Translations under genes and position numbers: made by a program | Assembly (NCBI RefSeq): GCF_009495355.1 | Contig: NZ_VZAD01000052.1 | Coordinates: 1-54,067 of the forward strand | DNA: 54,067 nt | Source: Segatella copri | GTDB taxonomy: Bacteria; Bacteroidota; Bacteroidia; Bacteroidales; Bacteroidaceae | Direction of reading: 5' to 3' | Shown: positions 9,404 through 20,376 of the stretch, piece after piece | Numbering within the stretch: the stretch's first letter is position 1 | Layout of the letters: every line of letters starts with the position of its first letter | Notes under the pieces: generated by a model | The model's database searches: none | The model's input: only the letters and a program-made list of their open reading frames with translations | Told to the model about the DNA's origin: nothing

Positions 9404-11662
9404 CTATTTCTTGGCCGCAAAATTCAAAGCCGAACCTGCCTTGAACCAAGCTATCTGCGTATCGTTGTAGGTATGTTCTACCTGGAAACTGTCCTCGCTG
9501 CCATCCTGATGCTTCAGAGTTACCGTCAGCTTGCTGCCTGGGGCAAACTCCTTCAGACCGGTGAGCGAAATACGGTCGTCTTCCTGTACCTTATTATAAT
9601 CATCCTTGTTGCAGAATGTAAGCGCCAGCATACCCTGCTTCTTCAGGTTGGTTTCGTGAATGCGGGCGAAGCTCTTGGCGAGGATCACCTTCACATTGAG
9701 GAAACGAGGCTCCATGGCTGCATGCTCACGCGAAGAACCCTCGCCATAGTTGTCTTCTGCCACCACGATACTGCTGATACCCTGAGCCTTATAAGCCTTG
9801 GCTGCGGTGGAAACCTCCACGTACTTGCCGTCCAACTGGTTTTTCACCTTGTTGCTCTCACCGTTGAAGGCGTTGACGGCTCCCATCAGGAGGTTGTCGG
9901 AGATGTTCTGCAGATGACCGCGGAACTTCAGCCAGGGACCAGCCATAGAGATATGGTCGGTGGTACACTTACCTTCAGTCTTGATGAGCAACGGCATATC
10001 GGTCAGATCCTTTCCGTCCCAGGCTGCAAATGGAGCCAGCTTCTGCAAGCGGTTGCTGTCTGGTGAGATCACTACCTCCACATTAGCGTTGTCTTCGCTT
10101 GGTGCGATGAATCCCTTGTCCTCTACGGCAAATCCCTTAGGAGGGAATGTGTAGCCTGTTGGGGCATCCAATTTCACGCTGTTGCCTTCCTTGTCCAACA
10201 AGGTGTCTGTGGCAGGATTGAAGTCCAGTCTGCCGGCAATGGTCAGCGCCACTGTCAGCTCTGGGCTGCCGATGAAGGCGTAAGTATTGGGGTTGCCGTC
10301 AGCACGGCGGCGGAAGTTTCTGTTGAATGAAGTGACGATGGCGTTCTTACGTGTATTGTCGTCAGTATGACGCTTCCATTGTCCGATGCAAGGACCGCAG
10401 GCGTTGGTCATAATCAAGGCACCGATCTTCTTGAAGTCGTCGAGGATGCCGTCGCGCTCTGCCGTGTAACGAATCTGCTCCGAACCTGGATTGATAATCA
10501 GCTGTCCCTTCACTTCGATGCCTTTCTCGTAAGCCTGGCGTGCCACACTGGCTGCACGTGCAAGATCCTGATAGGATGAGTTGGTGCAACTGCCTACCAG
10601 TCCAACCTCTACCACCATAGGATAATCGTTGGCAGGACCCTTCGCCTTCATGTGCGAGATAGGTGTAGCAGCATCGGGAGTAAACGGACCATTGAGGTGT
10701 GGCTCCACCTTGGAAAGGTCGATCTCTACTATCTGGTCGTAGAAAGCCGAAGGATTAGCCATCACCTCATCATCGGCGCGGAGTTCTGCCGCATTCTGCT
10801 GGGCGAGAACAGCAATCTCCTCACGGCCCGTCTTGCGCAGGTATTCGTCGGCGTTCTCGTCGAAGGGGAAGATGGAGCAAGTGGCTCCCAGTTCTGCTCC
10901 CATATTACAGATGGTGGCCTTGCCTGTAGTCGAGATGCTGTCGAGACCTTCGCCGAAGTATTCAAGGATAGCATTTGTGCCGCCCTTGACGGTCAGAATG
11001 CCGAGAATTTCGAGGATCACGTCTTTAGGAGTTGCCCATCCAGAGAGTTTGCCCTTAAGATGAACACCAATAAGACGAGGCATCTTGAGTTCCCATGGCT
11101 GTCCGGTCAGCACGTCTACCGCATCTGCACCGCCCACACCTACTGCTACCATACCGAGACCTCCGGCATTGGGCGTATGCGAGTCGGTTCCTACCATCAT
11201 ACCACCAGGGAAAGCATAATTCTCGAGCACCACCTGATGGATGATTCCAGCTCCTGGACCCCAGAATCCAATATGATATTTCTGTGAGACTGACTTCAGA
11301 AAGTCGTACACCTCCTTGTTGGTCTTGCAAGCCTCAGGGAGGTCGGCAGTAGCGCCTACATCGGCACGAATCAAGTGGTCACAATGAACCGAAGCGGGTA
11401 CGGCCACTTTGTCCTTACCGGCATTCATGAACTGCAAGAGAGCCATCTGGGCTGTAGCGTCCTGCATCGCCACACGATTGGGACGGAAGTCTACATACTC
11501 TATACCTCTTTTATATGGTCGCAACTGAGTGGGATCATATAGGTGAGCAAAGAGCACCTTCTCAGCATAAGTGAGAGGTCGTTTGACTGTAGCCTTGGCT
11601 TGTTTTACACTATCTGAATACGAAGCATAAAAGCTTCTCAGCATTTCAATGTCCAGTATCAT
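9404..11662 (-). CDS. acn: Aconitate hydratase (mitochondrial-type)
   Basis: Interconverts citrate and isocitrate using a 4Fe-4S cluster. The 752-residue length fits the mitochondrial-like aconitase known from Bacteroides. Cluster cysteines are visible in VGSCTNSS and [10 protein letters not shown], and the C-terminal swivel domain contains [12 protein letters not shown] second in-frame ATG six codons in (MLRSFY) could be the true start. A -7-like TATATTTG at 11719-11712 precedes the gene. It leads the acn-gltA operon. Confidence 0.94.
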   Translation of the reverse strand: MILDIEMLRSFYASYSDSVKQAKATVKRPLTYAEKVLFAHLYDPTQLRPYKRGIEYVDFRPNRVAMQDATAQMALLQFMNAGKDKVAVPASVHCDHLIRADVGATADLPEACKTNKEVYDFLKSVSQKYHIGFWGPGAGIIHQVVLENYAFPGGMMVGTDSHTPNAGGLGMVAVGVGGADAVDVLTGQPWELKMPRLIGVHLKGKLSGWATPKDVILEILGILTVKGGTNAILEYFGEGLDSISTTGKATICNMGAELGATCSIFPFDENADEYLRKTGREEIAVLAQQNAAELRADDEVMANPSAFYDQIVEIDLSKVEPHLNGPFTPDAATPISHMKAKGPANDYPMVVEVGLVGSCTNSSYQDLARAASVARQAYEKGIEVKGQLIINPGSEQIRYTAERDGILDDFKKIGALIMTNACGPCIGQWKRHTDDNTRKNAIVTSFNRNFRRRADGNPNTYAFIGSPELTVALTIAGRLDFNPATDTLLDKEGNSVKLDAPTGYTFPPKGFAVEDKGFIAPSEDNANVEVVISPDSNRLQKLAPFAAWDGKDLTDMPLLIKTEGKCTTDHISMAGPWLKFRGHLQNISDNLLMGAVNAFNGESNKVKNQLDGKYVEVSTAAKAYKAQGISSIVVAEDNYGEGSSREHAAMEPRFLNVKVILAKSFARIHETNLKKQGMLALTFCNKDDYNKVQEDDRISLTGLKEFAPGSKLTVTLKHQDGSEDSFQVEHTYNDTQIAWFKAGSALNFAAKK

Positions 11663-11818
11663 CGTTATTCACTTTTAAATAAAAAATTCACTACTTTTAG
11701 AAATCTGTTTGCAAATATACTAATTAATTTGCAATTAGTCGTACAAAATGCAGAAAAATTATCATTTTGATATTATTTTTCTGCATTTATTATGATTTAG
11801 CTGTATATTTATGCTGTT

Positions 11819-12661
11819 TTAGCGTTCTGTTACGCGACAAACTCTGATTCCTGTCTGTACCGGATGCTTGCTCATATAAGTGCGGAGCAGCATGGGTTCG
11901 TCGATCACACGATTATGTATGCTGCTGGCATTGAGCAGATGCAGACCGTCTGCATGCCACGACGCCAGTCCGATGTGAGTGGTGTCAAGTCCTTTCTTGT
12001 TGGTGATGATGACAATGATGTCGCCGTCGTGAATCACCGACCTGAAGAGTTGGTTGTTCGCAATCTTGCTTTTCGGGATGTATCTGTAGCTTTTACCTGT
12101 AATGCTTCGTTCCATGGCCTTGATGCCTGCCATCCACTCGGGATGAGCAGTGAGCATCTTGTAGTTGGAGGAATGTGTGCTCATCCAGTTGACAGCCACT
12201 TTCTGAACAGCTGTGAAGGGAGGATTGGGATGTATGTCGGTAACGATGCCATCCTTCTCGTTGTCGTTGATCCACACCGTGAAATAATGCTGACGTTTGG
12301 TGTACTCCACCTTTCCGCCAATATACCTCACGTGTTTTAGATGCTCGCAATATTGCGCAAAGGAGGTTTGTCCCTTCTGGGCGCATAGGGTCAGTGCTGT
12401 CACCATCTCCACATAGGTGGTGCAGTCGAGCTGGCGAGTATTGATAACCAACTGCTCTTCCTTTGTGCGGTCGAGGGTTCCTGCCACATAAGGCACACCG
12501 ACAAACTTCTTGCCAAACCAAAGCATCCAGCTCTTGGGCTTCTGTTTGAGCGACTTCGCCTCCTGCAGCAGGCTCACTATCTTCATACTGTCCTGACGGT
12601 TGTAAGCCGAAACGTGACATACCAACAGGCAAGCCAACAAAAGAATCATCGTTTTTTTCAT
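11819..12661 (-). CDS. Secreted DUF1460 (NlpC/P60-like amidase fold) protein
   Basis: An exported protein of about 280 residues with a signal peptide (MKKTMILLLACLL..VSA). The likely nucleophile Cys is in RQLDCTTYVEM, and a conserved His-containing segment DTTHIGLASW lies in the second half, as in DUF1460 proteins related to N-acetylmuramoyl-L-alanine amidases. A role in cell-wall or muropeptide processing is expected but unproved. The frame is open to 12685, but the start at 12661 gives a proper signal peptide. It follows the DUF4421 gene by a short gap and is probably its operon partner. Confidence 0.82.
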   Translation of the reverse strand: MKKTMILLLACLLVCHVSAYNRQDSMKIVSLLQEAKSLKQKPKSWMLWFGKKFVGVPYVAGTLDRTKEEQLVINTRQLDCTTYVEMVTALTLCAQKGQTSFAQYCEHLKHVRYIGGKVEYTKRQHYFTVWINDNEKDGIVTDIHPNPPFTAVQKVAVNWMSTHSSNYKMLTAHPEWMAGIKAMERSITGKSYRYIPKSKIANNQLFRSVIHDGDIIVIITNKKGLDTTHIGLASWHADGLHLLNASSIHNRVIDEPMLLRTYMSKHPVQTGIRVCRVTER

Positions 12662-12694
12662 AATGCTATTCATTTTATGTATCAAAAGACGAAC

Positions 12695-13870
12695 CTAACG
12701 TTTTCTGCCAAAGTTGACTCCCACATAGAGGTTGAGCTCTCCGAAGGAGTTGTTGGTTGAGAAACGGTCCTTCTTATAATTATAGGTATGCAGGATGGCG
12801 CTTGCACCGGCATACCAGTGGGTGTTGTTCCATACCAAGGCAAAACGGCCAATGCCGTCGAGGTTGAAGTTGCGGAAACTGAACTCACGGGTTTTCTTGT
12901 TCTCCTCGCGCTCCACATCTGCCATCGACTGGTTGTAGGCCAAAGCCAGGGAAAGGGAAGCATTGAAGAGAAAGTCCTTGGCGAAGACCCAGTTGTATGC
13001 ATAGCCACAACTGCCCGATACGTCGGTATACTTCACCGTACCAAAACGCAGTTTGTTGTCGATGTCGCCACCGTACTCTTCACCCATCTTGTCGACCACC
13101 ACATCTTCCAGTTTCTCCCAGTCAACCTCCAGCGTATGGCGGGTGTAACCTATGCCTGCCAACCAGCTACCGGCGCTTCTTCGCTGAACGGTACTCTGCG
13201 CATAAGCTGCTGGATAAGAGAATTTTCTGTGGTTGAAGATATAGTAAAGATTAAAACCTTTTACACTCGATTTCACGCCGTCGAAGTCTACTCCCTTGAC
13301 GGGCGATGTGTCTATCCCGTCGCCTAAATAGAAGCTCTTGATGTGATAGTCGTTTCCTGTCTGTCGCCAGAACAGGTCGATGCCCAGCAGGCTGCTGTAA
13401 AGGCTCATAGAGAACCCCTTCTTGGGTGAGTGGGAAGAACCAAAGCCGATATTCTTCAGATCGATGGCGTAGCCTAAGAACACCCATCTCCAGCCAATAT
13501 AAGGACCTAAGCGGTAGGTGATGTCGGGAGCAAACGAGATGCTCTGTCCTTCCTTGCTCGAGAGTGTGTAGCGTTCGTAGGTGTTGGTGTTCTGCAGCAT
13601 CACCGTATAGTTATAATGCTGCGACTCGATATAGTTCTCGTCGGTGTTGTTGAACTCACGGAACAGTTTGGTGAAGATATCGCCCACTCTGTGGAAAAAA
13701 GTCTTCTTGTGGCGGGCATAAGTAAGACTGTCCGAGGAATGCGGCTTGAACATCGTAGCATTGAACAAGGTTCCCAGCAAAGTGGAATCTGCCGTCTCCT
13801 CGGCACCCCAGGCAGGAGAGCCGAAGCCAAGGCAGAAAACGATGAGGGTGTAAACAAACTTGTTCTTCAT
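12695..13870 (-). CDS. DUF4421 outer-membrane protein
   Basis: A 391-residue exported protein with a signal peptide ending near GSPAWGAEE. The mature part alternates aromatic and polar residues as in beta-barrels and ends in a strand finishing VGVNFGRKR. The segment around DENYIESQHYNYTV and the glycine/tryptophan-rich GWRWVFLGYAID block match the DUF4421 family, which is of unknown function. It lies upstream of the DUF1460 gene on the same strand. Confidence 0.8.
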   Translation of the reverse strand: MKNKFVYTLIVFCLGFGSPAWGAEETADSTLLGTLFNATMFKPHSSDSLTYARHKKTFFHRVGDIFTKLFREFNNTDENYIESQHYNYTVMLQNTNTYERYTLSSKEGQSISFAPDITYRLGPYIGWRWVFLGYAIDLKNIGFGSSHSPKKGFSMSLYSSLLGIDLFWRQTGNDYHIKSFYLGDGIDTSPVKGVDFDGVKSSVKGFNLYYIFNHRKFSYPAAYAQSTVQRRSAGSWLAGIGYTRHTLEVDWEKLEDVVVDKMGEEYGGDIDNKLRFGTVKYTDVSGSCGYAYNWVFAKDFLFNASLSLALAYNQSMADVEREENKKTREFSFRNFNLDGIGRFALVWNNTHWYAGASAILHTYNYKKDRFSTNNSFGELNLYVGVNFGRKR

Positions 13871-13956
13871 TGCTTTATATTTTACAGGTCATGCTGATGC
13901 AGCAGTCTGCCGGAACTCTCAGTCGTGGGGCCTGGGCTGACTGCAGGCGACATGGT

Positions 13957-14949
13957 TTAGTTCTTCCACAATATGCGGTCGAGCACCCAGTTGGTAGGAG
14001 TGGCTGCCACACAAGTGCTTTCGCAGGTGCCGATTCCCTGAAGGTCTTCTATCACTGTCTTGATGATAGGCAACTGTACATACGAAGGGTTGGGCACTAC
14101 GATGCTTGTCTTGCCTGCACTCGTAACAAGCAGGATGGGATCGTAGTCGAAAACCGAGAACGACAGCGACCCCTTGTCGCCAACGATCTCTATGCGGTCT
14201 TCCTTGGCACTCTCGTGTCCCACAAAGCACCAGCTTCCACTGCCGGGAATACCGCTCTCGAAGTAGAAACAAGCCGAGATGGTGTCCTCTGCTTCATACA
14301 GATGGGCACGGTTGGCGGGATAGCCGTGGGCACGGGTGATGACTCCGAAGATATCCTGCAGGAGGTCTATCTGATGTGGAGCCAGGTCGTAGAAATAGCC
14401 ACCTCCCGAAATGTCGGGCTGCAGTCGCCAGGGCATTTCCTTGCCCGAAGTATAGTCGAGGTCGCGTGGCGGCACCGAGAATCTCACCTGTACGTTGAGC
14501 ACATTGCCTATGCCTCCCTGCTCCACTATCTGTTTCACCTTGCGGAAGTATGGCAGATAGCGACGATAGTAAGCCACAAAGCAGGGCACTCCCGTCTGTT
14601 CGCTCACTCGGTTGATGCGGATGCAGTCGTTATAGCTGGCAGCCAGAGGTTTCTCCACATACACCGGCTTGCCTGCCCTCATCGCCATGATGGCAAAGGT
14701 GGCGTGCGACGATGGTGGCGTGGCGATGTAAATGGCATTCACGTCGGGATCGTCTATCAACTCCTGGGCATCCGTGTACCATTTACGTATATGGTGGCGC
14801 TCGGCATAACTGCGGGCTTTGTCCTCACTACGGCTCATGACAGCCACTACCTTCGAGCCCTCCACCTCGTTGAAGGCTGGACCCGATTTCTTCTCGGTCA
14901 CTTCTCCGCAACCGATAAATCCCCAATTTATCTGTTTGATGCTACCCAT
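13957..14949 (-). CDS. Gfo/Idh/MocA family oxidoreductase
   Basis: An NAD(P)-dependent dehydrogenase of the sugar-oxidoreductase superfamily. The Rossmann motif GFIGCGEVTEKKSGP is at the N-terminus, the VEKPLA motif with the family's catalytic Lys is near residue 95, and the alpha/beta substrate domain follows. About 330 residues is typical. The start at 14949 (MGSIKQINWG) puts the Rossmann strand at the right distance; the frame extends 12 codons further to 14985. The substrate cannot be predicted. The neighbouring genes are unrelated housekeeping functions. Confidence 0.88.
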   Translation of the reverse strand: MGSIKQINWGFIGCGEVTEKKSGPAFNEVEGSKVVAVMSRSEDKARSYAERHHIRKWYTDAQELIDDPDVNAIYIATPPSSHATFAIMAMRAGKPVYVEKPLAASYNDCIRINRVSEQTGVPCFVAYYRRYLPYFRKVKQIVEQGGIGNVLNVQVRFSVPPRDLDYTSGKEMPWRLQPDISGGGYFYDLAPHQIDLLQDIFGVITRAHGYPANRAHLYEAEDTISACFYFESGIPGSGSWCFVGHESAKEDRIEIVGDKGSLSFSVFDYDPILLVTSAGKTSIVVPNPSYVQLPIIKTVIEDLQGIGTCESTCVAATPTNWVLDRILWKN

Positions 14950-15075
14950 AATATCTTTGACTACTCTGTCTTCTCGCAACTTCATCGCTTACGAGAGTTC
15001 TATACTTTATTATATATTACTCACCTTTCGCTGGATTCTGAAGTTTCTGAAGTAGAACTCTTTAGTTTTACAGAC

Positions 15076-15684
15076 TTATTCAGCTTCCTCTAAACTCTTG
15101 TTGATTTGGTCGATGTAGTCGAGCACGTCGTCGCGACCCAACTTCTTCTCGCTGCTGGTGATGAAGTAAGGAGGCAGTTCCACCCAACGGTCTTCCAGCG
15201 CGTGCATCCACTTCTCGGCATTCATGCGGGCCTTTACTGGGCCCAACTTGTCGGCCTTGGTGAAGACGATGCAGAAGGGCACGCCACTCTCGCCCAACCA
15301 GTCTACGAACTCACGGTCAATCTTCTGCTGGTCGTGGCGCACGTCGATAAGTACAAAGACGTTAGCCAACTGTGGACGCTGCAGAATATAGCTGGAAATC
15401 ATCTGCTCCAACTGTTTCTGTACGGTCTTCGAACGCTTGGCGAAGCCATAGCCCGGCAGGTCGACCAGATACCACTCGTTGTTGATGATGAAATGGTTGA
15501 TAAGCAGGGTTTTTCCCGGTGTGGCCGATGTCTTGGCGAGTCCCTTGTGGTTGCAGAGCATGTTGATGAGGCTCGACTTTCCCACGTTACTTCTGCCGAT
15601 GAAGGCATACTCCGTCTTGTTGTCCTTAGGACACATGCTCACACGTGGAGCAGATATGGTGAATTCTGATTTCTTTATTTCCAT
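15076..15684 (-). CDS. engB: Ribosome biogenesis GTPase EngB/YsxC
   Basis: A small essential TRAFAC GTPase required for late assembly of the 50S subunit. The 202 residues carry G1 GRSNVGKS (about 31-38), a G2 threonine in [10 protein letters not shown]3 DLPGYGFA and G4 FTKADKL. The protein is the normal length. It sits 61 bases downstream of the ABC-F gene on the same strand, so both ribosome-linked factors may share a transcript. Confidence 0.95.
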   Translation of the reverse strand: MEIKKSEFTISAPRVSMCPKDNKTEYAFIGRSNVGKSSLINMLCNHKGLAKTSATPGKTLLINHFIINNEWYLVDLPGYGFAKRSKTVQKQLEQMISSYILQRPQLANVFVLIDVRHDQQKIDREFVDWLGESGVPFCIVFTKADKLGPVKARMNAEKWMHALEDRWVELPPYFITSSEKKLGRDDVLDYIDQINKSLEEAE

Positions 15685-15745
15685 ATTGTTGTTATTTCTA
15701 TTTTTTATTCTGTTCTTTCGTTCTCCACTTTCGCTTACTCTCCCG

Positions 15746-17557
15746 CTACCCTTCTATCTCGGCGAGTTCGAGCCAGCGCATTTCCTTCTCGTCGATCTCG
15801 TCCTTGATTTCTGGCAGACGCTTGCTCTTCTCCGTCAGTTCTTCCACCGAGAGTTGTCCGCTGCAGAGAGCTTCCTCCAGGGTTTTCTGCTCGTTTTCGA
15901 GCTGTTCCAGTTCCTTGGTCAGCTGCTCGTACTCGCGCTTCTCCTTATAGGTCATCTTTCTTTTGCCCTCTTTCTTCTGGGTTGCCGAAGGCTGTTCTTT
16001 GGCTGTAGGCTTGGTGGCTTTCTTCTCGGCTCCCTCGCCCTCGGTCTTGGGTTGAAGTCGGCACCATTCACGATACTGGGTATAGTTGCCAGGGAAATCC
16101 TGTATCTCGCCTTCGCCCTTGAAGACCAGCAGATGATCCACCACCTTATCCATGAAATATCGGTCGTGGCTCACCACAATCACGCATCCGGCAAAGTCTT
16201 GCAGATATTCCTCCAGCACCTGCAGCGTCTGTATGTCGAGGTCGTTGGTAGGCTCGTCGAGCACCAAGAAGTTGGGGTTGCGCATCAGCACGGTACAGAG
16301 GTAGAGCTTGCGTTTCTCGCCTCCGCTCAACTTGTACACGTAGTTGTGCTGTTCCTCGGGCGTGAAGAGGAAGAACTGCAGAAACTGCGAGGCGGTCATG
16401 TGTCGGCCGCCGCCCAGGTCGATGTAGTCCGCTATCTCTGTGATGACGTCTATCACCTTCTGGTCTTCCCTGAACTTCAGACCTTCCTGCGAGAAGTAGC
16501 CGAAGCGCACCGTCTCGCCGATGTCAAACTGTCCGCTGTCAGGTTTCACCTCGCCCAGCAGCATCTTGATGAAGGTGGACTTTCCCGTTCCGTTATTACC
16601 CACGATGCCCATCTTTTCGAAGCGGGCAAAGTTGTAATAGAAGTCGCGCAAAATGACTTTCTTCTCGCCGCGGTCGTCGAAGGCCTTGCTGACATACTGG
16701 CATTCGAAAATCTTCGAGCCGATGTAAACGGTAGAAGCTTTCAACCTTACCTGTCGGTCCTCAATGCGCTGTTTTGCCACTTTCTCAAGCTCGTAAAAGG
16801 CATCCTCTCTGTATTTCGCCTTATGTCCACGGGCTTGTGGCTGACGGCGCATCCATTCCAGCTCCCGGCGATAAAGGTTCTTCGAGTGCTGAATCTCAGC
16901 CCGAAGGTTGTCCATGCGCTCCTGTCGTTTCTCCAAGTAGTAGGCGTAGTTGCCGCGATAGGTATAGATGCCCTGATCGTCGAGCTCCAGTATCACGTTG
17001 CACACCTTGTCGAGGAAGAATCGGTCGTGGGTCACCATAAAGATGGTCTTGTTGCCCCTGTTCAGATAGCCTTCCAGCCATTCTATCATTTCCAGGTCGA
17101 GATGGTTGGTAGGCTCGTCGAGCATCAGGAAGTCGGGCTCGGTAATCAGCACGTTGGCAAGCGCCACACGCTTCTGCTGTCCACCGCTCAACTGTCCCAA
17201 GGGCTGCTCCAGGTTGGTGATGTGCAACTGTGTGAGTATCTGTCGCGCTTTGAGCACCTTCTCGGGATCGCCCTCGTGGTTGAAACAGGCATCGAGTACA
17301 CTCTCCTCGGGATCAAACTGGGGCGACTGTTCCAGAAAGCCCAGTTTCAAGTCACGCCGGTAGATGATAGATCCTGACTCATAGCCTTCCTTGTCCATCA
17401 GTACCGACATAAGAGTTGACTTTCCCGTGCCGTTGCGTGCAACGAGTCCCACCTTTTGTCCTTCAGCGATGGAAAACGAAATATTCTCGAAAAGAACCTG
17501 AGCACCAAATCGTTTGGTGAGGTTCTGAACATCCAAATAGGGTATCTGCGTAGCCAT
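15746..17557 (-). CDS. ABC-F family ATPase (Uup-like)
   Basis: A 603-residue protein with two ABC cassettes and no membrane segments, as in translation-linked ABC-F proteins. The first cassette has [12 protein letters not shown] and [12 protein letters not shown]; the second has [12 protein letters not shown] and [11 protein letters not shown]. The inter-cassette linker is basic. The C-terminal 80 residues form a lysine/glutamate-rich coiled coil as in Uup. The probable role is at the ribosome. Its start faces that of rho; a -7-like TATCTTTG at 17581-17574 lies 17 bases upstream. Confidence 0.9.
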   Translation of the reverse strand: MATQIPYLDVQNLTKRFGAQVLFENISFSIAEGQKVGLVARNGTGKSTLMSVLMDKEGYESGSIIYRRDLKLGFLEQSPQFDPEESVLDACFNHEGDPEKVLKARQILTQLHITNLEQPLGQLSGGQQKRVALANVLITEPDFLMLDEPTNHLDLEMIEWLEGYLNRGNKTIFMVTHDRFFLDKVCNVILELDDQGIYTYRGNYAYYLEKRQERMDNLRAEIQHSKNLYRRELEWMRRQPQARGHKAKYREDAFYELEKVAKQRIEDRQVRLKASTVYIGSKIFECQYVSKAFDDRGEKKVILRDFYYNFARFEKMGIVGNNGTGKSTFIKMLLGEVKPDSGQFDIGETVRFGYFSQEGLKFREDQKVIDVITEIADYIDLGGGRHMTASQFLQFFLFTPEEQHNYVYKLSGGEKRKLYLCTVLMRNPNFLVLDEPTNDLDIQTLQVLEEYLQDFAGCVIVVSHDRYFMDKVVDHLLVFKGEGEIQDFPGNYTQYREWCRLQPKTEGEGAEKKATKPTAKEQPSATQKKEGKRKMTYKEKREYEQLTKELEQLENEQKTLEEALCSGQLSVEELTEKSKRLPEIKDEIDEKEMRWLELAEIEG

Positions 17558-17590
17558 TTATTAATTTTTTGTGCAAAGATAAGGAAAAAA

Positions 17591-17622
17591 TTTGGCAGAA
17601 ACGAATTTTTTAATTATCTTTG
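17591..17622 (+). promoter_or_regulatory. Promoter of rho
   Basis: TTTG at 17591-17594, 20 bases, then TATCTTTG at 17615-17622: a full match to the Bacteroidota promoter. It gives a leader of about 80 bases to the ATG at 17710 and rules out the earlier in-frame ATG at 17620. Confidence 0.75.
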
Positions 17623-17709
17623 CACTCGATTTCAATTCTTATAGGCGTTTCCCCACTCTTCGAAACGCTTATCATCAATCAAAACATCATATACTATTTT
17701 TATAATATA

Positions 17710-19764
17710 ATGTATAGCATAGACGAATTAAATGCAAAAAATGTCGCTCAACTGAAAGACATTGCAAAAGAGATAGGTGCTAAAATCAAGTCTAATGACA
17801 ACAAAAAGACGATTGTTTACGCCATTCTCGACACCCAGGCCGAGCAGCCCGTCCAGAATGCTGCAGCTCCCAAGAGAAAGAGAGTGAGGATAGCAAAGAC
17901 GGAAGACAAGGTGTACTCCGTGAAGGGCAAGGACGGTGAAAACTACGACGTGATGAAGAACCAGGTGAAAGGACCTGTGTCCACCGATACTCCTTTGTTC
18001 AAGGAACCCTTACAGCAGGATGAGCCCATAGCCGAAACCGAAGCAACTCAGACCGCTGCCGGTCAGGATGCTCCAGAAGCCGAAGTGCCAGCCGTTACTT
18101 CTGTCGAAACAGCGCAGAGCGATGTAGAGCCAGCCATGCTGAAACCTATAGCCAAGCACAGAGGACGTAAGAGCAAGGCTGAACTTGAGGCCATTGCAGC
18201 TGCCAAGGTGGCTGCCTTGAAGGAAAGAAACAAGATGCAGAGTGAACAGGAAGCCAACAGCCCTTCTGAAGACACAACCTCGGAGGATAATACGGAAAAA
18301 CAAAACTCGGTTGACGATACCAACCTCATTCCCGAACAGGATTTTTCTAATGCTGCCGACAACGGCGAGAGTGACGCTGCAGCCCTGGCTGCACAGTTGC
18401 AGGCCAAGTTGAATGCACAAAACGAGAAGGCTGGCGAACAGACTGTTGCACAGGATGCCACAGGCATTTGGGAGGGCGACCCTGGCGACGGCACCGACTT
18501 TATCCCTGTAGTCGACCTTCCTATCGAAGACCAGGCTGCCATGCCCACCTTCGACATCTTCGATCGTCCTACCACTCCTGCAGCCACTGCAGCTCCTGTC
18601 CCTCAGCCAGTACAACAGAAAAAAGCAGAATCAACATTCGACTTTACCAACATCATCACATCCAATGGTGTACTCGAGGTCATGCCCGACGGCTATGGTT
18701 TCCTGCGCAGCAGCGACTACAACTACCTCTCTTCACCCGACGATGTGTATGTGCCCAACAATGTCATCAAGCGCTATGGTCTGAAGACCGGTGACGTGGT
18801 ACAATGCCGTGTGCGTCCTCCTCACGAGGGCGAGAAGTACTTCCCTATCACCGACATCGAGATGATCAACGGTAGAAAGCCATCCGAGGTGCGCGACCGC
18901 ATACCTTTCGAGCATCTCACACCTCTCTTCCCCGACGAGAAGTTCACACTCTGTGGCGACCGTGCCACCACTAACCTCAGCACTCGTGTTGTCGATCTCT
19001 TCTCGCCTATCGGTAAGGGTCAGCGTGCACTCATCGTGGCTCAGCCAAAGACGGGTAAGACCATCCTGATGAAGGATATCGCCAACGCCATCGCTGCCAA
19101 TCATCCCGAGGCCTACCTCATGATGTTGCTCATCGACGAGCGCCCTGAGGAGGTTACCGACATGGCTCGCACCGTCAACGCAGAGGTCATCGCCTCTACC
19201 TTCGACGAGCCTGCCGAGCGTCATGTCAAGATAGCCGGAATCGTATTGGAGAAAGCCAAGCGCATGGTGGAGTGCGGTCACGACGTCGTCATCTTCCTCG
19301 ACTCCATCACCCGTCTGGCTCGTGCCTACAACACCGTGGCGCCAGCCTCAGGCAAGGTTCTTACAGGTGGTGTCGACGCCAATGCCCTGCAGAAACCTAA
19401 GCGTTTCTTCGGAGCTGCCCGTAACATCGAGGGAGGCGGCTCGCTCACCATCATCGCCACTGCCCTCATCGATACAGGCAGCAAGATGGACGAGGTGATC
19501 TTCGAGGAGTTCAAGGGAACGGGCAACATGGAGCTTCAGCTCGACCGTTCTCTCAGCAACAAGCGCATCTTCCCTGCTGTCAACCTCGTGGCTTCTTCTA
19601 CTCGTCGCGACGACCTGTTGCAGGACAAGACCACCCTCGACCGTATGTGGATTCTGCGTAAGTATATTTCCGACATGAATCCTGTGGAGGCGATGAACAC
19701 CATCCACAAGAGCATGGAGCATACCCGCAACAACGACGAGTTCCTGCTCTCCATGAATTCGTAA
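17710..19764 (+). CDS. rho: Transcription termination factor Rho with long disordered insertion
   Basis: RNA-dependent hexameric helicase that ends transcription. The 684 residues begin with the Rho N-terminal helical motif ([19 protein letters not shown]). A roughly 250-residue low-complexity insertion rich in Ala, Glu, Gln, Thr and Pro follows (about 60-310), then the OB-fold RNA-binding domain ([20 protein letters not shown]) and the ATPase core with Walker A QPKTGKT and the Q-loop region. E. coli Rho is 419 residues. In Bacteroides thetaiotaomicron such an insertion drives phase separation of Rho. A strong terminator follows at 19798-19834. Confidence 0.96.
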   Translation: MYSIDELNAKNVAQLKDIAKEIGAKIKSNDNKKTIVYAILDTQAEQPVQNAAAPKRKRVRIAKTEDKVYSVKGKDGENYDVMKNQVKGPVSTDTPLFKEPLQQDEPIAETEATQTAAGQDAPEAEVPAVTSVETAQSDVEPAMLKPIAKHRGRKSKAELEAIAAAKVAALKERNKMQSEQEANSPSEDTTSEDNTEKQNSVDDTNLIPEQDFSNAADNGESDAAALAAQLQAKLNAQNEKAGEQTVAQDATGIWEGDPGDGTDFIPVVDLPIEDQAAMPTFDIFDRPTTPAATAAPVPQPVQQKKAESTFDFTNIITSNGVLEVMPDGYGFLRSSDYNYLSSPDDVYVPNNVIKRYGLKTGDVVQCRVRPPHEGEKYFPITDIEMINGRKPSEVRDRIPFEHLTPLFPDEKFTLCGDRATTNLSTRVVDLFSPIGKGQRALIVAQPKTGKTILMKDIANAIAANHPEAYLMMLLIDERPEEVTDMARTVNAEVIASTFDEPAERHVKIAGIVLEKAKRMVECGHDVVIFLDSITRLARAYNTVAPASGKVLTGGVDANALQKPKRFFGAARNIEGGGSLTIIATALIDTGSKMDEVIFEEFKGTGNMELQLDRSLSNKRIFPAVNLVASSTRRDDLLQDKTTLDRMWILRKYISDMNPVEAMNTIHKSMEHTRNNDEFLLSMNS

Positions 19765-19797
19765 GCAGAAAGACTTTTTGCAAATAACAATTATAAT

Positions 19798-19834
19798 AAA
19801 AGGAGTTGTCCCCATCAGGACGACTCCTTTTTTG
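19798..19834 (+). terminator. Terminator after rho
   Basis: AAAAGGAGTTGTCC and GGACGACTCCTTTT pair (one mismatch) around a short loop, followed by a T run. It lies 33 bases past the rho stop codon. Confidence 0.9.
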
Positions 19835-19988
19835 TTGAAGATCCTTTTTATGCTCAGGAGAATGGCCTATATGCCAACCATGAAGCATAAGACTTTTTTT
19901 TTGACATTTCGGAAGTTGTGTTCAAAACTTAAAACTGCTTTAAAGATAATAATTGCGTTCGATTTTCGTATAATTCAAATAATAATAG

Positions 19989-20259
19989 TAAATTTGCAGA
20001 TGAAAATATAAATATCGAAGATAATGATTCTTGATTTAGATCTATTAAGCATACTGACTTTAGAGCGAACCCGTAAGGAAAATAAAACTATATATCGATA
20101 AAGCAGCATTCTTATACATCTAAAAGTGTAACAAAAGAAACATATATATGTAATAAATGGGATGACTAAAAACTACTATTGTTATCTTTTCCTTCTTCAT
20201 AGCCATCATAAAGAAAAAGTGTCCGCGATGTCAGACGTGTGACATTACGGACACTTTTT
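19989..20259 (+). other. Possible short untranslated transcript in the rho-sigma gap
   Basis: The 19835-20376 gap has no convincing gene. It does contain a -7-like TAAATTTG (19989-19996) and, downstream, a strong hairpin at 20214-20259 (AAAAAGTGTCCG paired with CGGACACTTTTT, extended by ATGTCA/TGACAT). These could bound a transcript of about 255 bases. The only internal reading frame of note starts near 20022 (25 codons, MILDLDLLS...). No -33 box is clear, so this may just be a stray terminator. Confidence 0.25.
20214..20259. terminator. Strong orphan terminator-like hairpin
   Basis: A stem of about 18 bp with short mismatches, A-rich on the left and T-rich on the right, so it could work in either direction. 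It lies about 118 bases before the ECF sigma gene and insulates that operon from upstream reading. Confidence 0.75.
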
Positions 20260-20376
20260 CCATCGGGTTACATTATATCTTTATCAATAGACGATACAAT
20301 TGGAAATAAAAGAATGTTTTTCGGTAGCGAAACCGTAAATTTTGTGTTATTATATTAGAAGTATCACAAAAGTACA

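Noticed and set aside
13870..15093. 407-codon plus-strand open frame
   Set aside because: Antisense to the Gfo/Idh/MocA gene, which has a clear Rossmann motif; no family signal on the plus strand.
15479..17377. 632-codon plus-strand open frame
   Set aside because: Antisense to EngB and the ABC-F ATPase, both of which show intact motifs. The leucine-rich translation is an artefact of reversed codons.
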